Assembly (NCBI GenBank): GCA_946894095.1
Contig: OX335655.1
Coordinates: 18,724,001-18,788,000 of the forward strand
Direction: 5' to 3'
DNA from: Incurvaria masculella
Lineage: Eukaryota; Arthropoda; Insecta; Lepidoptera; Incurvariidae
Length of the DNA: 64,000 bases
A program made the position numbers and the translations under genes. Under the pieces are notes generated by a model, which saw nothing but the letters and a program-made list of their open reading frames with translations, searched no databases and had not been told where the DNA came from. Of the stretch, positions 35,166-46,052 are shown one piece after another (position 1 is the first letter of the stretch; each line of letters opens with the position of its first letter).

Positions 35166-35675
35166 GGTGTCCTTAAGTGGTTGGAACTAAAGAAAATCAG
35201 TAGTGAGCAAATTCTTAATTTAACTCACTCGCCGGCGCTGCCGCCGTAGTATGTAGAAGTGGCTCCGCCGCCCCCACATAAAAGAGCTTCGGTCGTTACT
35301 TCCTGGCTTCCATGCTCTCTGATAAAAAAATACCCATGATTTTAGGCCCACGAATTTCGAACAAACGCGTGGCGCCGCCGCTGCAGTGTCCGTGCAAATT
35401 GCCGAGACGCAAGCGGCAGGATCACGTGTCGGTATCGGGATATCTGGCGAGTGGAGATACTGGGGGATACTGTCAGGAAACAGGGAACTTTCGCCACGTA
35501 CTGGCGATGCACGTCTCCGCCGTATGGTCAAAGTGACCATACTATTGTATAGGAATCAGGCGGCGCGTCGTTTACCACACAGTCAAACCATCGCCACCGC
35601 GCGCGAATGCATTCTACATGTGCTCTAAAAATGCGTTCGTCAAGTCAGTTCCTACCCACACAAACCCTCTAATAC
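35166..35675. other. GC-rich unassigned block next to exon B
   Basis: Open frames on both strands (35220-35540) look alike in length, without a recognised domain. Probably an old repeat; not called as coding. Confidence 0.25.
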
Positions 35676-35780
35676 CTTGATGATGTTGTTGGCCATTCGC
35701 TTGAGGAATATGCTGGTGAAGAGCGCCGCCTCGTCGCCGCACGAGCGTTGACCCGTCTGCTCGGAGCACAGCATGTACTC
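35676..35780 (-). CDS. Exon B, last (3') copy, with the natural splice donor
   Basis: A 105-nt copy of exon B (35 codons, EYMLC to NIIK) that lacks the first ten bases of the full exon but ends at a donor of its own, AAG|gtatta, unlike the gtaacc of the other three copies. It differs from them at two residues: Val to Gly in the QTVQR segment and Ser to Asn in MASN. So the leftmost copy holds the original donor and the rightmost the original acceptor, as expected for tandem duplication within one exon. It splices in phase 0 to exon C, 13.7 kb further on. Confidence 0.7.
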
Positions 35781-36104
35781 CTGGAATGTATGTAACTATC
35801 ACGGATGTCAACGGTTACCTTGATGATGTTGCTGGCCATTCGCTTGAGGAATATGCTGGTGAAGAGCGCCGCCTCGTCGCCGCACGAGCGTTGAACCGTC
35901 TGCTCGGAGCACAGCATGTACTCCTGGAATGTATGTAACCAACACGGATGTCAACGGTTACCTTGATGATGTTGCTGGCCATTCGCTTGAGGAATATGCT
36001 GGTGAAGAGCGCCGCCTCGTCGCCGCACGAGCGTTGAACCGTCTGCTCGGAGCACAGCATGTACTCCTGGAATGTATGTAACCAACACGGATGTCAACGG
36101 TTAC

Positions 36105-36219
36105 CTTGATGATGTTGCTGGCCATTCGCTTGAGGAATATGCTGGTGAAGAGCGCCGCCTCGTCGCCGCACGAGCGTTGAACCGTCTGCTCGGAGCACAG
36201 CATGTACTCCTGGAATGCG
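36105..36219 (-). CDS. Exon B, first (5') copy, with the natural splice acceptor
   Basis: A 115-nt exon with acceptor ATTGTTACAG|C. The first base completes the Cys codon begun by exon A; 38 codons follow, starting AFQEYMLCSEQ and ending MASNIIK in phase 0. Cysteines are at EYMLC and QRSC, eight residues apart. The exact phase match and the resulting V-C-C-A-F junction are strong evidence that exons A and B belong to one gene across a 22.8-kb intron. The sequence after this exon is AAG|gtaacc, a plausible donor, but it is followed after only 38 bp by another copy of the exon. Confidence 0.8.
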
Positions 36220-36221
36220 CT

Positions 36222-36475
36222 GTAACAATCAATTTTTAAATAAACATGGGTTCCATGTCTGGTCCACAAGAACCGTTATAATTTTTAGGATTGTCGACCT
36301 TGTGCTTAGCATGTTTTAAGCACACAGAACTTGAACTTAAAGATTGCTGGAATTGTCACTATAGAAATAATAAAATACGTTAGACAAAACATTTTCTAGT
36401 CAATGCAAAGTTCTTGAGTAGATTTGTCGAGGAAAAGTAAAATATTCAGAAGGTGACTAAGAAAAAATTGCGTAA
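36222..36475. other. Intron next to exon B
   Basis: AT-rich, nothing recognisable. Confidence 0.25.
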
Positions 36476-36600
36476 TTAGGTTAGGTTAGGTTAGGTTAGG
36501 TTAGGTCAGGTCAGGTTAGGTTAGGTTAGGTTAGGTTAGGTTAGGTTAGGTTAGGTTAGGTTAGGTTAGGTTAGGTTAGGTTAGGTTAGGTTAGGTTAGG
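36476..36600 (+). repeat. Interstitial telomere-type array (TTAGG)25
   Basis: Twenty-five 5-bp units, all TTAGG except two adjacent TCAGG. TTAGG is the insect telomere motif. Shorter arrays: CCTAA x10 at 40578-40627, and TTAGG x5 at about 55695-55720. Confidence 0.95.
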
Positions 36601-36887
36601 CGGTGTGACTCACAAAAGATTTAAACGTGGACAACGTTTCAAAGTCGTTTAGGTAATATTTTGCTCGAAACCGAAATGTAACGACATGAAAATAAGCGTT
36701 TGTATTTATATCGTCGCGGCTTTAATATTAAAGCGATATTTAAATGCGGAGAGATTGTTGTGCGTCCTCCAATGAGATTAAATGTATTTAGGTCCTCAGC
36801 AAAAACATGTAAGAATGTTTCGTTTTGTTTAGATAATTACAAACCACTACAGGAAGTTACCTAAGTACATAAGCTAGCTAAGGACTT

Positions 36888-36985
36888 TTTAACCAATCGA
36901 TAGCAGTACAAGATCATCAGCACTTTAGTAATAAAGGCCCTTTAAGTGTCGATTAAAATAAATCGACTGATGGTGAAGTCTGAAG
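36888..36985. repeat. Small MITE-like repeat
   Basis: Carries GTACAAGATCATCAGCACTT and AAAGGCCCTTTAAGTGTCG, shared with about 8105-8345 and 20553-20720. Confidence 0.5.
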
Positions 36986-37010
36986 ATTAGAAATGGCACC
37001 ATTACAATAG

Positions 37011-37395
37011 TCAGCCTCAGTGGCCCAGTGGCGCGACACTTCGGCGATCGCTCTCCGAAGTTAAGCAACGCTGGGTCCGGTCTGGTCTTGGATGGGTGAC
37101 CATTCGACCGTTGAGAGAGGCTGGCCGTGGTTCGGATTCCACGTTAAACTGTAGGTCCCCTTCCTTACTTACTAGGTGGTAGGGTTAATCCCGCCCGGGT
37201 TGGTACCATCGCATTGGATGAACGATGGTCGAAGCGGCAATGAAAATTGTCCGTGTTTTCCATCCAGTTCAATGTAGCCGTGCAATATAAGGAAGGACCT
37301 GGCATGGCACCTAGTTCCCATGTGGTGTGTTAGGCTAATACCATGACAGAAGGTGTGGTATTAGCCATCCATGTCCAGTCACATAAAAAAAAAAT
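37011..37395 (+). repeat. 5S-headed SINE, full length
   Basis: Nearly identical to the 18156 copy, including GAAGTTAAGCAACGCTGGG, GGATGGGTGACC, the common body and the A-rich end. Confidence 0.85.
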
Positions 37396-37738
37396 ATATG
37401 ATTCCTTTACTAGCAAATTTATTTTCCTTTCCATTTACCATTGAAAATTTAGGTAAGGTGTCCATTTATGAATTGTTTTGACTAAATGTAAAAAATAAAC
37501 AGTTGATGAAACAGAAATGTACAGAAACGGTATAATTTTTACGTAAAAATGCAATTTCAACTTATATCTAGCGATAATATTACTTTCAAATTTTCAACCG
37601 AAAAGGTTAATTAATTGATTGAAAATTATTTAATACGCCACAATTATAAATGTACAAAAGAAAGTACAGAGCAATATAATAGAGGCGCAAAGGCGGACTT
37701 GTCCTTAGAAGAGATTTCTTCCAGCCGAATTTTGGGTA

Positions 37739-37837
37739 TTTTTAGGGTTCCGTACCCAAAGGGTGCCAACGGAACCCTATACTAAGCCTCCGCTGTCCGG
37801 GTTTCGTTGGCACGCTTTGGGTATGCAACCCTAAAAA
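37739..37837 (+). repeat. MINE-like element, collapsed 99-bp form
   Basis: TTTTTAGGGTTCCGTACCC at left, AAGCCTCCGCTGTCCG in the middle, then GGGTATGCAACCCTAAAAA at right. The right half is the inverted copy of the left end, giving a near-palindrome. Confidence 0.65.
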
Positions 37838-38695
37838 GTGGTCTTTTATACTGTCCTTTTAGATTTTTTGTTACTGGAAAATATCGACATTTACATAAAA
37901 ATCAAAACATACGAACATAGAATTAAGCTTTCTTAAGTAATTAAATATGTTTGATTAAAATCTGACACATTTTTGGGGTAGGGAACCTTAGCTTAGACGG
38001 CCGGCGTCCAAAATTGTTCCTTGGCCAATGGACAAAGAGAGCATTTGTTAAAATTTTCAAATTTCAGAGTTCCGTTCAAATACAATTCTTCAAACATACG
38101 TACGGATGCACGTCACGAAATTCTCAAGATTGAGAGACTGAGAGACAAACACAGAGTGGCCGGACAGATTCCAAAATGGCTCGAGTGTGTCGGTATTTCA
38201 GAGTCAAACACGATCCAGGCGACGCAGAACCCTGAGGCTGGTGCACTCTGAAATATTCAAAGCGGTCGCGAAGTGCCGCTATCTCTGTTCACACACGGTT
38301 GGCCTCCGACTCCCTCCCGCCAGCCCCGACCGCTGCAGCGCTGGCGGCGCGGCGACAAAGCCGACAGCAAACATCAAAACTCCACTTTTTGTATCGCGAC
38401 GATACTGTCCGCGGACTAGCGTTTGTGAGAGGACACGGAACAGGCTAATAAAGCGGAAACGGCACGAGCGAAGCGTGCAACGACGTCTTGGAAATGGGCG
38501 GAAAACGGGAGTAGCGAAAGAAACTCTTGCGTAAGGCGGCAGCGTAGCCATGAGTTAGTGGAGAACATCTAACAATAGTGTGTTCGCTTACCAATTCGGG
38601 ACGCACATCATCGAATGTTGAAGTTGTGAAGTTCTTAAGTGTTTTCAAGTGTCCTTACGTGTCGTTGGTACTCAACAAAATCGGTTAAAACTATC
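37838..38695. other. Unassigned, with a GC-rich centre
   Basis: 38170-38550 is GC-rich with overlapping open frames on both strands, but without recognised domains or splice sites. Confidence 0.25.
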
Positions 38696-38721
38696 ACTCA
38701 TCGTGACTGACTGGTCTTCTT

Positions 38722-38825
38722 CATGCCTGGACCTTCCCTTTATGTATAAGCAAGGCTAAATTGAACTAGAAGCAAAATATGGGCATTATTTCATTGCGGC
38801 GGGCCCCGCGCTCTGACCTACGAGT
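38722..38825 (-). repeat. SINE body fragment
   Basis: CATGCCTGGACCTTCCCTTT and GGCTAAATTGAACTAGAAGC, a degraded tRNA-type copy. Confidence 0.5.
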
Positions 38826-38959
38826 CCCTGACCAATGACCTGAGCGCATCGATGTACCAGAGAGGCAGTGAATTTTTAATTTCTCTGGTGCGGTGATGTC
38901 GAAGCGAAATGGAAGATGAGCTGAATCTTCTATTTCGCTTCAGAACACTCTCCACGAAC

Positions 38960-39404
38960 TAGACAACATACAAACGGGGAAAGAAGATCAAGCACATATT
39001 TCTTGTCAGAGATCCAAAATTTTGCTCAAAATAGCTTTATTTGATCGAACTAGATGTCTGATGACCGTTGGCATTGTAAAATTGTGTTTGGTTTCAAAGT
39101 TATAAGGTCTGAAAGTTCAGACAAAGCTTATTTAATCAAGATTTATAATCTATTTGGTTTTTGTTAGATTGTTGACTACAGCGGTCGTGGTTTACTTTTA
39201 GCTATAAGTCGTTTTGTAATTAAAATTTTCGTAAATCTTACCAAATCCTACACTATGCACATTGTCTTTTTTGTGGACATGTTGCATCTTCCTCATCACG
39301 GAGCCTGTCTTTTACTTTGAAACAGAGCAGGTCCCAGAGCGCAACAGCACGGTTTTGTACCGTGCCCGCGATTGAGTTAGTCCAGCCGGGTTGGGCCACC
39401 TTAA
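38960..39404 (-). mobile_element. TTAA family 1 MITE, damaged
   Basis: Right end CGGGTTGGGCCACC TTAA (39401-39404). The left terminus is lost and about 100 bp are deleted near 39118. Confidence 0.75.
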
Positions 39405-39847
39405 GTCCATTTTAAGCAGCAGCGATTCGAGATCGGCTCGGCCGCCGACTGCGACTAAGCTGAATTCAATCCGATATTGTGAGCTGTTCTGGGCCTAACC
39501 ATCTTACAGGTGGGGGATACTCTATACAGAGCTAAATCTGAATTTCAACTTAATAAATATAGAACCTATAATAAAATACTGCCGCACTTTTTTGAGAATA
39601 CCAAGTTACTCCTTACCCCCTTCCTTGCCAGTACAACGTGTTAGCATAAAATATAGACATTGCAGTAAGGATCGTCTCCACTCCAATTAATTGTCTTTGG
39701 TGATGGCTCATTCTGTTAAAATTTGGCAAGTATAAAGTTTTCATGCAACTCCATTTTGGGTTAGAGCTATTTATTTAACCTAATATAATCGTTGGTTTAA
39801 CGCCAATGGTCTCGTTTGTTAAGCACTGTGAGTTTTTTATGTACCTA

Positions 39848-40195
39848 TCTGGACATGGATAGCTAATATAAAAAAATATCGCGTCATGATATGAACCCAA
39901 CACACCGCATCTCCAAAGGAATAAAGTGCCATACCAGGAACATCTCTCTATGAACATGGCTACATTGAACTTGATGGAAAACACGGACAATTCTTCATTC
40001 GCTTCGACCATCTTTTCAGCCAATGCCAAGTAGGGGAAGGGGACTTACAGTTTTACGTGGATTACGAACTATGGAACCCCTCGCATTCGTAAATAAAAGC
40101 AGTTATTCAGCTCAGAAAGAGTAAGAAAGCGGTGTATGATGGCGGGGATTTGAACCCAGACCTGTGGGATGGAAGGCAATTCCACCCGCCTCCAA
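39848..40195 (-). repeat. tRNA-headed SINE, diverged
   Basis: GGACATGGATAGCTAATAT through GTGTATGATGGCGGGG and GATTTGAACCCAGACC (B-box complement). Confidence 0.7.
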
Positions 40196-42320
40196 ATCAC
40201 GAGGCACTCGTGGGTTGAATCCCAAGAGATGTCTTTCTTTGTTATAAAAAAATGAAATTCAGTTTCGTTGAATCACCCTGTGGTTCGGAACCCATGTTAA
40301 ACTGTAGGTCATGTTTTTGTCGCAGCAGGAGGGGCATCAGGGGTGAACAGTCATTTTAATTTCGGTTTATAACGAATCATTTATATTTCTATTTCTGGTT
40401 TCTAGGTTTCTTTAAAATTATCATAAGTTTGGACCACGTTTAACACCTCGGTTACTTTTATTCAACTCATTTTTCCCCCCTTTGGTGACCCTATTTTAGG
40501 CGAGAAACACCACAACATTCTGGAAAACTGTATCGCAATTCAGCTGTAATTCCAGTAATAGATAAAAGATATATACACCTAACCTAACCTAACCTAACCT
40601 AACCTAACCTAACCTAACCTAACCTAACTTTTCAACTATTCAATTAATTAAATTTGTTCCAATGACCCGAACTTATCTATCATCAGGAAGGTAGCCTATT
40701 TCTGGATACATTTCGACCTGCGAACCCTTTCAACTCATCGGAATCCCTGCTCAAACAGCGAACATTTCGCCTCCTCCGCGAAAAGTTTCGCGTTGGCGCA
40801 ACTTTGCGGATCTCCCGTGCCCTCCGCAACTAATCTCACGGTTCCCGCAGGATAGACGCCGCGTTGGCAGTATATTTGGACGCGACGAAAACCGTTATTG
40901 TTTCGCTGGAATGGCGGGAAATGCGCCGCTTTGTTCGGTTTTCAAAAGCGCGTGCGATTCACCACGAATCATGCCGGATAGGCGATTGGGCTATTTTACC
41001 CTATATACATATGTTAAATTGACAATGTATGTTTGTATTATAATGTTGAGTTAGTGTTAAATATCGAGTGGCTTCAAATGTCTATTTTGTAGGTAAAATC
41101 CACTTTTGGAACAGAGTTCCGTGTATATCAAGCCAAATTACGCAGCCTTACCTGACCTAATGCGCTAAGAATAATCTAAATTTGGTCTAAACTGGATTAG
41201 TCTCTCGCAAAATAGACCTGAAACAGGAAAAAACATATACTAAGAAATTACTACGTAATTAATTTTACTATCCGTAGGAAAGTATGTATGTATGTATAAT
41301 CGAAAGTGAAGCAAGGACACATTAATTAAAGAAAGAGCCAGTTCAAATAACTACTTTACGAATTAACTGCAAGGCTTGACCCGAAACAGAAAAACATACC
41401 ATTCACGAGTATTTCGTCTTACAACTTCGCCCCTAGATGTATACAGATAATTTGGAATTCTCCTATAGTCTTTCCTCCCGAAATCAATGCCTTCACAGTG
41501 TGTTAGTAGGAGTCCTTGGAATAAGCGACGTACCTGCTTAGTACGCATAAGTGTATTTACCAATTTTCACATTCATAGTTATTTTTAAATACCTTATCAA
41601 ATGTGTTTTCGTCTCTCATTTGATAGTAATGCATAGATGGATCTTCGCTGAAGCACTGTAAGCCAGTAAAAAAATATCGACATCTTCCATCCCAAAGAGC
41701 TTAAATTAAATTAAACTGGCTGCATGACCTTTTGAACTTTTGACCTGACCATGACCCTGCAAAAAGGGTCCCTTATGGTTTGGCTCTGGTGTTTGTCGGT
41801 CACACGCATTTTTTCCAGAATTGTTCTCCTATTAACGGTCATTTGAAAATTCTGAAAAAAAAACCAATATTGGTACATTTTTGTAGTTGTACACCAACTA
41901 ATGTCTTTAGCTCAAAACGTCACACTTTTTAAGAAAAAAATATATTTATAATCTATCATCATCTTCTATCATCTTCTAATGTCATTCAAAATTATCGTAA
42001 TTTTGTATGACATTGGAAAAAAATCACACCAGGTTAGAACGAATTTAATCCATGGGTATGTATATACGTTCACGTTTAAACGGTTTTTATTTTTGGCTAA
42101 TTCGCAAAAATTTCCGACAATCTCACAGAAATCATCTGCCGGGCCCTTTTTTTCGTGTATTTTTCGACCATGACCATTTTTGAAAGCCTCAATGAAATCC
42201 TGGATCCAATCCCAGATTTTGGATTCTCGGAGTACCTTCCGTTACGATATAACCATTCCGGAGTGAAATTAAAACCCTTCCGTATTTCGTTTATTTTAAA
42301 CGTCTGGTAGTCAAACTACA
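40196..42320. other. Unassigned DNA with a CCTAA array and TATG repeat
   Basis: (CCTAA)10 at 40578-40627 and (TATG)n at 41284-41298. No other element or exon is supported. Confidence 0.3.
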
Positions 42321-42321
42321 C

Positions 42322-42485
42322 TAAGGGCCGAGTGCACGAACGTACAAAAAATCAAAATCAACGTCAAAGTATGATCAAACACGTCTCTTTGTGTGGACAG
42401 TATAGAAGGAACTCTATGCGGATCACTAAAAGTGACGTGTTTGAACATTGATAAACTGGGCCGTCTCTTCGTGCAACCGGGGCTA
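42322..42485 (-). repeat. Small MITE, copy 3 of 3
   Basis: GGGCCGAGTGCACGAACG at left and CGTGCAACCGGGGCTAAG at right: reverse complement of the 20713 copy. Confidence 0.7.
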
Positions 42486-42548
42486 AGTGACATCACAAAC
42501 TGATTAATTCGCGGATTCGATTAACTCAGTAAAGAAGAACCCGCGAAG

Positions 42549-42735
42549 GAACTGAAAAGAAATTAAGAAACTGAAAAGAAATGAAGACACTGAAAATAAG
42601 TGAAGAGACTGAAAATAAATGAAGAAACTAAAAGAAATGAAGACACCGAAAAGAAATGAATAGACTGAAAATAAATGAAGAACCTGAAAAGAAATGAAGA
42701 CACTGAAAAGAAATGATGAAACTAAGAGAAATTAG
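42549..42735. repeat. Degenerate 20-bp minisatellite
   Basis: About nine units of the type ACTGAAAAGAAATGAAGACA with many substitutions. Confidence 0.8.
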
Positions 42736-43071
42736 ATTTTACGTGTTCTAGAAATACCATTGAACCTTTATTCCGGAGGTCGTTCCGGACTTGTGATAAA
42801 TATAAAAAAAAAACGATACATTGTTTCATCGAATTTCAGGTTTTGCAATTAATCATCGCAGTCCAGCATAATACCAATACACCGATTCCGACTCAGCTGT
42901 TCCATTATCGCGCTCTCCCAATTTCTGGCGAACAATCCAATCTTCGCCAACGGGCGGAAACAAAAAAATCGGACGTGAATGTTCGCTCGGCTGTTAAAGT
43001 AATTGATTAGCCATAAAGCTCGACCCGTCGCCGCGCAGGTCCGTGGGGACCTCGCCCAATCCAGACACCAG

Positions 43072-43425
43072 AGTGGTCAGTCTGAGTTCTCACCTAAATT
43101 GGCGTTTACGGCAAACCGATCGACTGGCGTTTTCTCCAAACTCCATACAAGTTTTTACCAGATATTCTGTGATTTTACTTCTTCAAGCTGTCAAAGTCAA
43201 ACGCGAACTTCCGATTTTTATGAAAATGCGGAGTGGACGCAAACGGCAACGTCGACGTATTTACGGCAACGTTAAGTAAGCTGTCAAATCAAGCTCGGAC
43301 TCGAACATGTTGGTTCGCTTAACGCCCGCTGCGCGCGCTCTTCAATTTCTCCATACATTTGAAAACGCCCGTCTATCGGTTTGCCGTAACACCAATTTAG
43401 GTGACAACTGAGATTACCGGCTCTG
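43072..43425 (+). repeat. Harbinger-like MITE copy
   Basis: GAGTGGTCAGTCTGAGTTCT to ACAACTGAGATTACCGGCTC, same family as 50602-50924. Confidence 0.8.
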
Positions 43426-44025
43426 AGAGCGCGCGCAGTGGGCTTTAAGCGAACTAACATTTGCGAGTCCGAGTTTAATTTGACAGCTTACTCAACGTTG
43501 CCGTAAATACGTCGACGTTGCCGTTTACGTCGACTCCGCGTTTTCATACAAATCGGAAGTACGAGTTTGACTTTGACAGCTTGAAGAAGTAAAACCACAG
43601 AATATCTAGTAAAAACTTGTATGGAGTTTGGAGAAAACACCAATCGATCGGTTTGCCGTAAACGCCAATTTAGGTGAGAACTCAGACTGACCACTCTGAC
43701 CCCCTTGTCTGACATCTCACCGAAATCGGCGTTAACGCCAAACCGATCGACCAGCGTTTTCAAATGTATGTAGAATTGAAGAGCGCGCGCAGTGGGCGTT
43801 AAGCGAACTAACATTTGCGAGGCTGAGTTTGATTTGACAGCTTGCGCACGGTCGCCGTAAATACGTTGACGATGCCGTTTACGCCGACTCCGCGTTTTCA
43901 TACAAATCAGTTGTTCCAGTTAGATTTTGACAGGTTGAAGAAGTAAAACCACGGTATAAGAGTGAGATTTTTACGTAGGTGACTTTGAAGTTCCGTAAAA
44001 GACAATTTAGGTGAGAACTCATACT
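43426..44025 (-). repeat. Two further Harbinger-like MITE pieces, minus orientation
   Basis: 43426-43698 ends GAACTCAGACTGACCACTC; 43715-44020 repeats the layout. With the 43072 copy they form a head-to-head cluster. Confidence 0.7.
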
Positions 44026-44627
44026 GACTATACAGAAAACATCTTTGTATGATCGTCACAGTGTGTTTAGTTTACATGACGTCTGTATGGAAAGATCCTT
44101 TCAGTTCAATTCATTAATTTAAACTTTTGGTAGTCAAACAACACTAAATTAGGTCACAAATTGATAGATCCGCGGATTCGATCAACTCAGTAAATAGGAA
44201 CCCGCAAAGAAACTGCACTAGTCCATATAAACGTATGTCTTCAATCATGTGTCCTTGCTTAACGGTCGATTATATATACATACATGTCTCATTCCTTCCG
44301 TATACTTAGGTACATAAAACGCGAAATCGGGATTTAGTGCGCGTCCCAGGCTCGCAGCTGTGTTAATTGCCTTGTCAATAGACACCCGAAGGGGGGCCAT
44401 TTATTAGAAATTTAAAGCGGGAAAAGATAAAGGCGATATTTTTGCGGCGCTTCGAGGAAATGAAACGGAAAATGGGAGGGCTTAATCATCCAGATTTAGA
44501 TAAGCTAATGGGCGGGAGCAAATTGAGGAAATTCGTTCGCTTAATGTTTCCCTCGTTCAACGTTGCAACGTTCGCACGGAGTGGCGCGAAATTGTTTTAT
44601 GTTTTAATGACAATTAAAATTAACTAA
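44026..44627. other. Unassigned DNA
   Basis: A 61-codon plus-strand frame at 44442-44627 (MRRFEEMKRKMGG...) is not recognised and lacks splice support. Confidence 0.2.
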
Positions 44628-44919
44628 TGTTACAGGTGTTAAGAGAATCGTTACCCTATCAATTCCCAATACTACATGTAGTGTATTGTATTGTTTATTC
44701 ATCATCCATTGGTTCGTGCCGCATTAACTTGGTGGCACTGTAATTATAATTTGGCGCGTGCGCAGTAGAACAACCAATAGCGTGCGCTGGTTTCCTCGCC
44801 TATTATTGGCCCACTGCGTTACTTTTGACATAACCTTTCTGTGCAATTTGTGTCCGTCGATACTGGTCGAATAAAAGTTAACATTCAATAAAAGTATTTC
44901 CTTTACGTTCCTGTAACCA
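44628..44919 (+). repeat. LTR-like segment
   Basis: 292 bp bounded by TGTTACAGG and CCTGTAACCA, an imperfect inverted end pair, with AATAAAAG signals near 44870-44895. Its left-end text (CGTTACCCTATCAATTCCC) recurs at 25203 and, inverted, at 5453. No convincing primer-binding site follows and no second LTR was found, so it may be a solo or partial LTR. Confidence 0.4.
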
Positions 44920-44995
44920 TATTTGAGCTATTGAAAACCCAACTGAAACTACGCAGCGCAGCGGCTACAACAAGGTGGTCCGCTTCATACCTAGA

Positions 44996-45052
44996 CAGTA
45001 CACTGCATTCGGATTTGTCATATTTTAACATTGGCCAGTTCAGCAAAACCAA
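44996..45052 (+). repeat. Shared 55-bp repeat, second copy
   Basis: AGTACACTGCATTCGGATTT to GGCCAGTTCAGCAAAAC, matching 17688-17745; the surroundings differ. Confidence 0.5.
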
Positions 45053-45141
45053 GCACATCGAAGAAGAACTGGAAAGAAACTCCGCTGTATTTTTTTTTCA
45101 ACGTTTAATTAGTTACATGTGATAACTATTTACATGCTTCA

Positions 45142-45462
45142 TGTCAGCCTCGGTAGCTCAGTGTGCGACGCCTTGGGATTATATAAGCACCTATTGGTGA
45201 AGCACCTCTAAGCGCGGTTAGGTTCTGGATGGGTGACCATATTCAAACCATTGAGGCTGGCCGTGGTTCGGATTGCACGTAAAACTGTACATCCCCGTTG
45301 TTACTTACTAGGTGGTAGGGTAATCCCGCCCGGGTTGGCACCATCGCATTAAATTAACGATGGTCGAAGCGGCAATGAAAATTGTCCGTGTTTTCCATCC
45401 ATGGAATATAAGAAAGGTTCTAGCATGGCATTAGCCATCCATGTCCAGTTACATAAAAAAAC
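45142..45462 (+). repeat. 5S-headed SINE, variant head
   Basis: GTCAGCCTCGGTAGCTCAGTG start, box C GGATGGGTGACC kept, but box A replaced by GTGAAGCACCTCTAAGCGCG. Body deleted between GTTTTCCATCCA and the tail TTAGCCATCCATGTCCAG. Confidence 0.75.
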
Positions 45463-46050
45463 ATGCTCTTAATGTTTAACTAGGTTTTTTTAATTTTGGA
45501 TTCTAAAACAGATTGTCAAAATTTTACGTCTGAATGTTATTTTTTTTTAATATAACTTTTAGATTGGAAAATATGGATTAAAATATTGGAAAAAAGATAT
45601 CCGTGATATAGGCTCCTAAAAATATGTATAAAAATACAGAAAGAAGTTTATCATGGATACAAGTTAAGATATGAAAAAAATCAAAACGTACAGACGTAGC
45701 TCTCAGATGATTTATTGAATGTGCAAACTTTAGGAAAAATATTTCCCCATTTGACTGAGGAAACAGGCACGAGCCGTTGTATGGAACTCGATCACCTCAT
45801 TATTCTCTTAACCTGCCTACCCCTCCTCCCGGGCCAATCAAGCCGATGTTGACTCGCACGCCGCGCCGCCGCCGACACGCTCCGCTACGCCGCCCCCGCG
45901 TGGCAAACTACACAACCGCTAGTGGCGTCGCGCCGCCGAATGAACCGTCTCGTAGGGTTGCGCCGATTCGGCGGTGCCGTTTTGACACTTGCCGTTTCGA
46001 CGCGAACCACGCCGCCACACATTTTGACGACACGTGTGTTAACCAACGCG
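45463..46050. other. Unassigned, GC-rich at 45840-46040
   Basis: Open frames on both strands in the GC-rich block; nothing recognised. Confidence 0.25.
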
Positions 46051-46052
46051 GT

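Larger units (their letters stand above)
35676..36219 (-). repeat. Exon B tandem array: four copies at 143-bp period
   Basis: Exon copies occupy 35676-35780, 35819-35923, 35962-36066 and 36105-36219. They are separated by nearly identical 38-bp spacers that begin GTAACC and end CATTCCAG. The end of the spacer is a duplicate of the exon's own 5' bases (CATTCCAG), so its AG was exonic before duplication. Read through, the 143-bp period shifts frame and reaches a stop within about one further unit. With the spacers removed as GT-AG introns, the copies fuse in frame (105 nt each). A 38-nt intron is shorter than is usual for insects, so it is not clear whether these are spliced. Confidence 0.9.

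Noticed and set aside
35220..35540. 106-codon minus-strand frame beside exon B
   Set aside because: Not in phase with exon B, low-complexity arginine-rich reading, and an equally long plus-strand frame.
38021..38551. Overlapping GC-rich frames on both strands
   Set aside because: Both strands open equally, no recognised domain.
43488..43901. 137-codon frame with KTRSRRKRQRRRIYG motifs
   Set aside because: Translation of MITE sequence (GTCGACGTAAACGGC repeats), also seen at four other loci.
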